NCBI GenBank assembly: GCA_022393335.1
Contig: JAJEKB010021317.1
Coordinates: 1,032,901-1,096,900, forward strand
Length of the DNA: 64,000 nucleotides
Direction of reading: 5' to 3'
Source: Macrotrachela quadricornifera
Lineage: Eukaryota; Rotifera; Eurotatoria; Philodinida; Philodinidae
In this document: one piece after another, positions 57,718 to 64,000 of the stretch
Numbering within the stretch: position 1 is the stretch's first letter
Layout of the letters: every line of letters starts with the position of its first letter
Made by a program: the position numbers and the translations under genes
The notes under the pieces: model-generated
Databases searched by the model: none
What the model saw: only the letters and a program-made list of their open reading frames with translations
Told to the model about the DNA's origin: nothing

Positions 57718-58737
57718 CTAGATATATTTATAGATGTAGGTGGGCGACATTAGTAACAGATTTAAATTTTTTGAAAAAAATATTCGTTCATCGACTTGTG
57801 TCAAATAGAGCATTCAATACACTGTCGAATGTATATCTTTTGAAAACTTTTTATTAAAAAAAAGGCATTAAAAAAATCTCAAATTAATTGTTATACGTTA
57901 TTTATATTAAAAAAAAAGACACAGTTTGTTCGCTAAATATTCTCCCTTCAACTTTGTATTAACTAAGAAAACAGTTGTGTCAGGGAGAATTCGATGAGAT
58001 TGTACCAAATAGAATTGGATGACATTTATCAATTGATATGAAATTCATCTATTATTCACCAAAAATAATTTCTTCTCTCTGACTAATCAATGTATGATGA
58101 AAATCTTGGATCTATGTATTCATCAAATATTCATTCCATGATTTATGTCAGAAAGAATTTGATGAGAAGTATTTAATACAAAATAATAAAAGAATAATTT
58201 CTCAGAAAACTCGAATTCGCTACTATCTTTACTTACGTTTATTCAAATTCAAACATAATCGACATTCATAAGAAATTTTATAAAATTTACACTATCTCAT
58301 TTCAAATAGGTTGAATCTTCATAATTTATAGTACTGAAATTCAAATATAGTTGGTCTTGATTCTTTATACAATTTATAACAAATCATCAGATGATATAAA
58401 TTCTACACAACTTTTTACGAGGAATAACCCATCCTATTTGAATTCAAAAATTATATTAAGGCCCCACCCTCTCAAAAAAGTCAATTTTCGCCAGGAAAAT
58501 CGACTTTGAGATAAATGCATGGGAAGATAGCCCAAGTTCTGCTCTTGCAGAAACAGTATGAATTTCCTTTTGATGCCTCATTTCTGGTAAGATTTTTGAT
58601 GATTTTCGTGATGTACTATTCGTAAAACAAGCGTTTTTTTTTAAAAACGACAAATCTTTTTCATTTTTTCTCAGAATGTAGGTTTCACAACGTATTTACA
58701 AGATTACTCTGCCACAATACTGTATAAAGTCAAATAT
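57718..58737. other. Non-coding, no recognised feature
   Basis: AT-rich. If the Thr-rich tail at 57528-57717 is a real gene, its missing exons would be expected here on the minus strand, but none could be recognised. Confidence 0.35.
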
Positions 58738-58975
58738 TTTGTTTTTGTTTGAAAGAGCGTGAAAAACTGCAGGTGCTGTGAGGCTCGGTTTTTTGAATGA
58801 AGCTTTGTTATTATTATATTAAAGAGCATTTTTATAATTAGAGCGCCATTTTTTGAGAGTTTTTTGAGTGAATGAACTTGTCAACCCTTTTCTCCACTTG
58901 ATATATAGGAGTTTTAAAAAAAGGGGCCTCACAGCACCTGCATCTTGAGATGCTCTTTCAAACAAAAAAAAAATA
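58738..58975. mobile_element. MITE with GTTTGAAAGAGC terminal repeats, copy 2
   Basis: The left end reads TTTGTTTTTGTTTGAAAGAG, then GTGCAGGTGCTGTGAGGC inward. The right end reads GCCTCACAGCACCTGCATCT, then GCTCTTTCAAACAAAAAAAA. Inverted arms are about 60 bp. Same family of ends as 17566-17790. Confidence 0.65.
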
Positions 58976-59833
58976 TCTATATATTGAATGAAGACACACA
59001 GAGAAATCTTGCAGACAAAATAAGCTATTTTTGACCCATGTTGGGTTCATATTACAGCACGATCCGTCATCACTATCGTGATGATCACTTCATTGGTTTC
59101 TCCACTAAAACCAATCAAAAAATTTGATAGCGAGTGCAACTAGTCAGGCGCACAAATTCTGCACTTCCATAAAGACCTGATAAACACAAAATCGCAGCAA
59201 ACCTTTCCACAAAGAAGAAATTAATAATTGATTTTTTCGTGGTGATGGTACTCAATACCTCGGGTCTCTGCATCTCTTAGAAGCTTTCGGGACATTTATG
59301 GTACATCATTAGGTTCAGCTTGATAAAAACTAACCATTGTATCTCTCTGTCTCTCTGGGTAAATCTTTAGTCTCCATGGAAACAACCGAATACTCGTTAG
59401 ATTGACTATAAAAACTTTGCTTCAGATTTCTAAAATCCTTACATCGCGTAATCAAAGGTTTGCGCGAAGCGTGCCGTAATCGTCTTCATATCAATTATTG
59501 AAATTTTTTGTAGTTTTTTTTTGGATGGCTAGACGTTCATAACAGTTATGCACTCTTAGCTAGCATATATCTATAATCAGTGATTGATTGCTTATATCTG
59601 CTTTTCACAATGATTTTTGTAGTAGCTTCATATTCATGGGAAAAAAAGAACTCTTTGTTATGCTCATTGATACGTTTCTGTATTTGAATCATTTTTCACA
59701 AATACTTGAAAATGATTAGTGTTTAGAATGTATTGTTTACAAACAAATTCTCAAGTTATTGACATATCCTTGTTGGATCTTGTTTAATAAAATGATTATA
59801 TTAATATGAGTGAATAAATAAAAAAAAACTGAT
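58976..59833. other. 3' flank of the macroglobulin gene
   Basis: No gene or clear repeat. A short CT-microsatellite (TCTCTCTGTCTCTCT) occurs near 59341. Confidence 0.4.
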
Positions 59834-62800
59834 TTAGTTGATAATAACTTTTTCTGTAGCCGATCGACCGAAATTTTCCGGTGAATACATTTCTTCTGCT
59901 TTCGCTGGTGGAATCATAAATGTTCCAGCACATGTTGCACGTATGACATAACTCCATTGATAGACACCAGGCCATAATAATGAACAAAATGCTTCAGCAC
60001 GTTCATCTCGTAAATTCTCATGTTCAGTCCAACCTAATTGACATCCAGATGAATAAAAATGGGTTCGATTTGATCTCGTTATCGATGATTGTGTATTGCA
60101 TGGTTCACAACCAGCGGGTAAATAATCAACTAAGACAATGTGATATCTTCGTTGTGTTGTTGTCATTGTTAGTAGAACTTGAATTTTTTCATTTAATTTA
60201 AATTCCCATGTTCCATTCTTTTGTTTTTGAATATGTGATGAATCATCAAGAGATACATAGGATCGTTCAATTTTAAAACCATAATTAGCGGCATTGAGCT
60301 CTAGATTTATTGAGACATAATTCAATCTAATACGATAGTATAATCGACCTTGTCCATCGTTTTGTATGATTAGATTCTTATTCGTATTTGATGATGAGGA
60401 TAAAACTGCTTTCATTGGAATATTTACTGTATATGTATTTGTTGTTCGACCTTGAAATTGATGTTGACCACAATAGTTCTTATCTAACCAAATATTAGCA
60501 AGAAAATCTGGTGTATCGTTTTCTTTAATATGAAAATATTTCTCTAATGCAATTAATACAAAACAATTCTCCTGTGTAGTTTTCCATGCTCCTTTCACTC
60601 GATGTGCTTGTAAACCTTTACATAATTTCGTACAAAGAGTTGACTTTGAATCAATAGTCAGTAACGCTTCTAATAAGATTGCATCTGTTCGTTGATCTGA
60701 ATGTAACATTACTGATTGTCCATCATCACCATATGATGTAATAAAATGAGCTGTGTCACTAGTTTCACTTACTTTTCCTTTTAAATGTTTATAAATTGTC
60801 TCTATTAATTGATTTGTATTCTGATTATTTTTAGTTGATAATGCAACTAAAAGCCAACCTAGTGCTTCTAAACTAAATTTATTAATTCCAGCTTGTATAA
60901 ATAATTCCGATGCTTTTTTAGCGACATTTTGATCCTTTTTTGTTCGGACATATAATGCATAGCTGATCAAACTAAATCGAGTTATTTCCGACCAATATTT
61001 CGTATAGGATAATTGATCAATTTCATATTCAATATTTTCAAGATATTGCAATGCATTATTCAATACATACGTATCAAACTCACAGATCTTTAAAAATAAA
61101 AATGAAGTGATGAATAATTTTTCTTTTTATTTACCTTTTTTTTCGCAACAATAACTAAACAATGTGCTGCATGTATACTCATATATGGATCAGTATACAA
61201 ATCAGATTGGTTTGTCCAATAACCAAATCCACCATTAAAATATTGACGACCTTTTAATGTTTTAAGATCTGATTCTAATTTATTTATTACAATAGATATA
61301 TCAGGTAAATCTTTCGCTTGAAATACTTGTAAAACATCCCATAATGATAATACACCTAATACTCTTGAACTTAATTGTTCCGTACATTCATATGGATATG
61401 TATAAAGAGCAAGAATGGCATCGATTAATGAAGTTAATGCTGTTGAACTTGTTGATACGGATAATTCACCAAATTGTGGAAGAACATTTTCTGGTGTTTT
61501 TATTGGTTGTAAAATGACTTCCTCTTCAGATATATCTCCATATGTGTTAAAAGCTTCCGATGTTACCGGTGTAAAGACAGGTACACTTAATTGAATAGCA
61601 TCACTAAATGATATGTTTGATTGGTTAGGCGCAGTACTCACGATAAATTGAAATCGAGCTATACCTGATTGAATTGTCGATAGTGGAAATGTGACTGCAA
61701 TTCGTTTATTTGCTTCAAGTTGAAGAGCATAACCAGTTTGTTGTGAATTAGTTTGTGATGTTAATAATCTAGCATTCGTTGCCTTCAAACCAGCATGTAA
61801 TACTAACGATTGGTCAGTTTGATTTTCTAAAATAACCGATAAATGAGCTATATCTCCATAATTGAAAAATCTTGGCGGTGAAGGACGAATCGTAATGGGT
61901 AATTGAACAGTGAATAACATTTCACCTAAACCATATTGTCGTTCATTGATTGCTACGGCCCATACATGATATCGTGTGAGATTGTCAGGTAATTTGAATT
62001 CGAATGAAACATGTCCCAATGAATTCGTAGTTGATGATGGAATCCAACATGCTAATGGATTGAAATTCGATCGAACAGATATGCTGTACTTCGTATCTCT
62101 TGACATCGCATCACCGTCATAACGTGCACAGCGAAAACAGTATCTTTCGTCCGATGACATACTGCCGTATAACTGTCTATTTCGAAAATTTTCTCGATAT
62201 TCTTCTATATTTTGCATATTGAATAATAAACAACGATTTCTTCCATGATATTGTTGAATATTTGATGATCGATTTGGATAAAATATATCCAATGGATTAA
62301 TTAATTTATAATCAGTTAATGATAAAATTGATTCATCAACAACAATTAGACAAACTTCTGCTTTGTCTACGGGTCTATGATCTATATATTGTGTAACATT
62401 GACATCTATTTCAATGATTGATGATGGTAAATATATTTTGTTTTCTTCTTTTGTGTTAATTAAAATATTCAATTTATAAATGTCTTTGGAGACTTCTAAT
62501 TCTACTGAACCCGAAGCAATGGCTGGACGATTGAATGAATTATTTATTTGTGTATCTCGTAGAATAGAACCTATTAATTCAACATGAACTGTAAATCCTG
62601 GTATCCAATCTTTGGATATTTTAAATTGAATAGAAGCTGAATCTTTTTCAGGTTCAATCTGAAATTGTATTGGTTCGAAAACTTGATCTTCAACATCAAA
62701 GATGACTAAACCATTAGCTGGACTAAATGGTGCTAAAATGAGTAATTCGCATATATCATCTACTTGATAATTTGTTCTATTTGGTATAATTATCAATTTG

Positions 62801-64000
62801 TCTGTTGGAACATATTCAGTCTTTTCTTTTTCCTTTTCTTTTTCTGTATCATCAGCAACATCGAGATTATCGTAGAAACTCATTGCCAAACGTCCTTGTT
62901 CATCTTTAATAGTATATGACCAACTGTATTTTCCTCCTATGTTGTAATATATAGATAAAATCCAAAAAGTATATTTTCTAATTGAAAATTTTACCTAATG
63001 TTGGAGTAAAATCGATGTTCGCTGAATCTTTATTTGAACTAATATTTGTTATTTTTTGTTTATCTTTTATTTTTTTATATTTTATTAAACCATTTTCATC
63101 TTGTTTCTTCTCTTTCCCAATACCAATTATTTTACATTTAATTCGAATGTTTCCAATTAAATTTCCATTAACATCTGTTACGATGACTTTTGTTCGTATT
63201 GGTTGACCTTTTCTAGCATAATTATTAACTAGTTGAAAACCAACATAATATATCGATGGAAGAATGACAAATAATGTGTGAGTTTCATGTGTTTGATTAT
63301 TTAAATCTGTAATCTCAGCTAATGCACAAACCATAATTGGTCTAGGTTGTTTTTCAATACCATGATAACTTATTTTGATTTCATGTACACCTTGATTATC
63401 GGTTTTACCCTGAAAATAAACAAAGCAAGGTATTTAAGAGCATAGAAATAAAATAGATCTTACTTGAAAATGTTTTTCTGGATAGATTTTTTCATCTAGA
63501 TTAATATTTCTAAACGATGAGAAGGATGATCCAGCTCTAGTAAATGTATAATCGGATATTTTTGGTATTGTAAATGTAGTTGTTGCAGCTTTTACTGTCC
63601 ATTTAACATCAGCATCATTTAAATAATGACCAGTAAATAATTTTCCTTGACACCTAACGATGACATAGTTATCATTTGTTGGATGACAATAATCGGCGAT
63701 TGATGGTTGAGTCGTTAAAGAAACTTCATATTCAGGTCGACGAAATTCTTCAATTTTAAAATAATGTTTTGTTTCACTTTGTCCATTGGATAAATTGAAT
63801 TTGATCCATCCATCACCTAAATTAACATTATCGGGTAAGGTAAATTTAATATCAAATGCTCCATAATCATTGAGTTTAACTTTCGATTCTTGAAGTTGTT
63901 GATCATAAGGATCATGAATTGAATAATCCATTGTACCTTGTACATAAGTAGGTAATTTAGCATTATCTTTGATTTTTAACAATCGAACATATCCTTTGAT
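59834..64000 (-). CDS. Bacterial-type alpha-2-macroglobulin family protein (3' part)
   Basis: Four exons on the minus strand: 64000 (open at the window edge)-63464, 63409-62995, 62936-61135 and 61087-59834. Introns are 47-58 nt and frames are consistent. The protein shows macroglobulin domains (FRRPEYEV; GKTDNQGVHEIKI), an A2M core (CWIPSSTTNSLGHVSFEF, then LPDNLTRYHVWAVA), and a thioester-type motif YPYECTEQLSSR with Cys at 61386-61384. After it comes the alpha/alpha thioester domain with YFNGGFGYW. The C-terminus (YLPAGCEPCNT, ENLRDERAEAF, IRATCAGTFMIPPAKAEEMY, SPENFGR) is the MG10-like end of bacterial macroglobulins and not the receptor-binding domain of animal A2M/C3. C-T-E-Q keeps the Cys and Gln of the thioester, as in the bacterial CLEQ form. 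Role: probably trapping proteases. The N-terminus lies outside the window. Confidence 0.9.

Noticed and set aside
1..64000. CRISPR arrays, bacterial operons or riboswitches
   Set aside because: The genes have spliceosomal introns and the region is eukaryotic. The tandem arrays seen have no uniform repeat-spacer structure.

Overview
The window looks like bdelloid rotifer nuclear DNA (Adineta/Rotaria type). It is AT-rich. Its genes are sparse and carry very short introns, mostly 45-120 nt with GTAAGT-like donors. It has an ADP-ribosyltransferase-TPR gene of a kind I associate with bdelloids, two genes whose closest architecture looks bacterial, and a dense mix of decayed transposons. These assignments come from reading motifs and frames. 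No database search was possible.

Layout. 1-3.4 kb: a Penelope-like reverse transcriptase scrap, a non-autonomous Helitron and a hammerhead ribozyme followed by C-rich telomere-like sequence. 4.6-6.3 kb: an intact secreted GMC oxidoreductase. 7.2-8.9 kb: a broken DDE transposase with a SWIM zinc finger. 10.0-10.7 kb: an intact sulfotransferase-like P-loop protein with a C-terminal membrane anchor. 13.4 kb: an ADP-ribosyltransferase fragment. 15.2-16.6 kb: a PDE4-like cyclic nucleotide phosphodiesterase (minus strand). 17-19.3 kb: hairpins and a large inverted repeat. 21-23.5 kb: CACTA and Helitron-helicase remains. 23.8-25.9 kb: the ART-TPR gene, intact except for one in-frame TGA. 26-35 kb: mostly mobile or repetitive DNA, namely a split hAT transposase interrupted by a palindromic MITE, tandem arrays, and a 2.3 kb foldback.

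35.6-37.5 kb: a five-exon HSL/arylacetamide-deacetylase-like esterase. 38.7-39.6 kb: a TA-flanked foldback element. 41.0-45.2 kb: a nine-exon secreted G8/beta-helix/EGF/PAN/Cys-rich protein (minus). 46.5 kb: a degenerate second hammerhead. 49.8-51.3 kb: an opsin pseudogene. 51.4-52.5 kb: a Thr-rich repeat protein with a GIN-like (DUF2807) beta domain, broken by a 10-N assembly gap. 54.0-54.5 kb: an ABCG transporter relic. 54.5-59 kb: repeats, including a second copy of the same Helitron on the other strand. 59.8-64.0 kb: the 3' part of a bacterial-type alpha-2-macroglobulin gene running off the window edge.

The genes form no operon or obvious pathway. The common theme is an accessory, perhaps subtelomeric, region: surface and secreted proteins, foreign-looking genes and many transposon types, several nested or broken. 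The most interesting items are the hammerhead motif with its telomere-like tail, the matched Helitron pair plus helicase scrap, the palindromic MITE inside the hAT gene, the large foldbacks, the single-stop ART-TPR gene, and the two bacterial-like genes.
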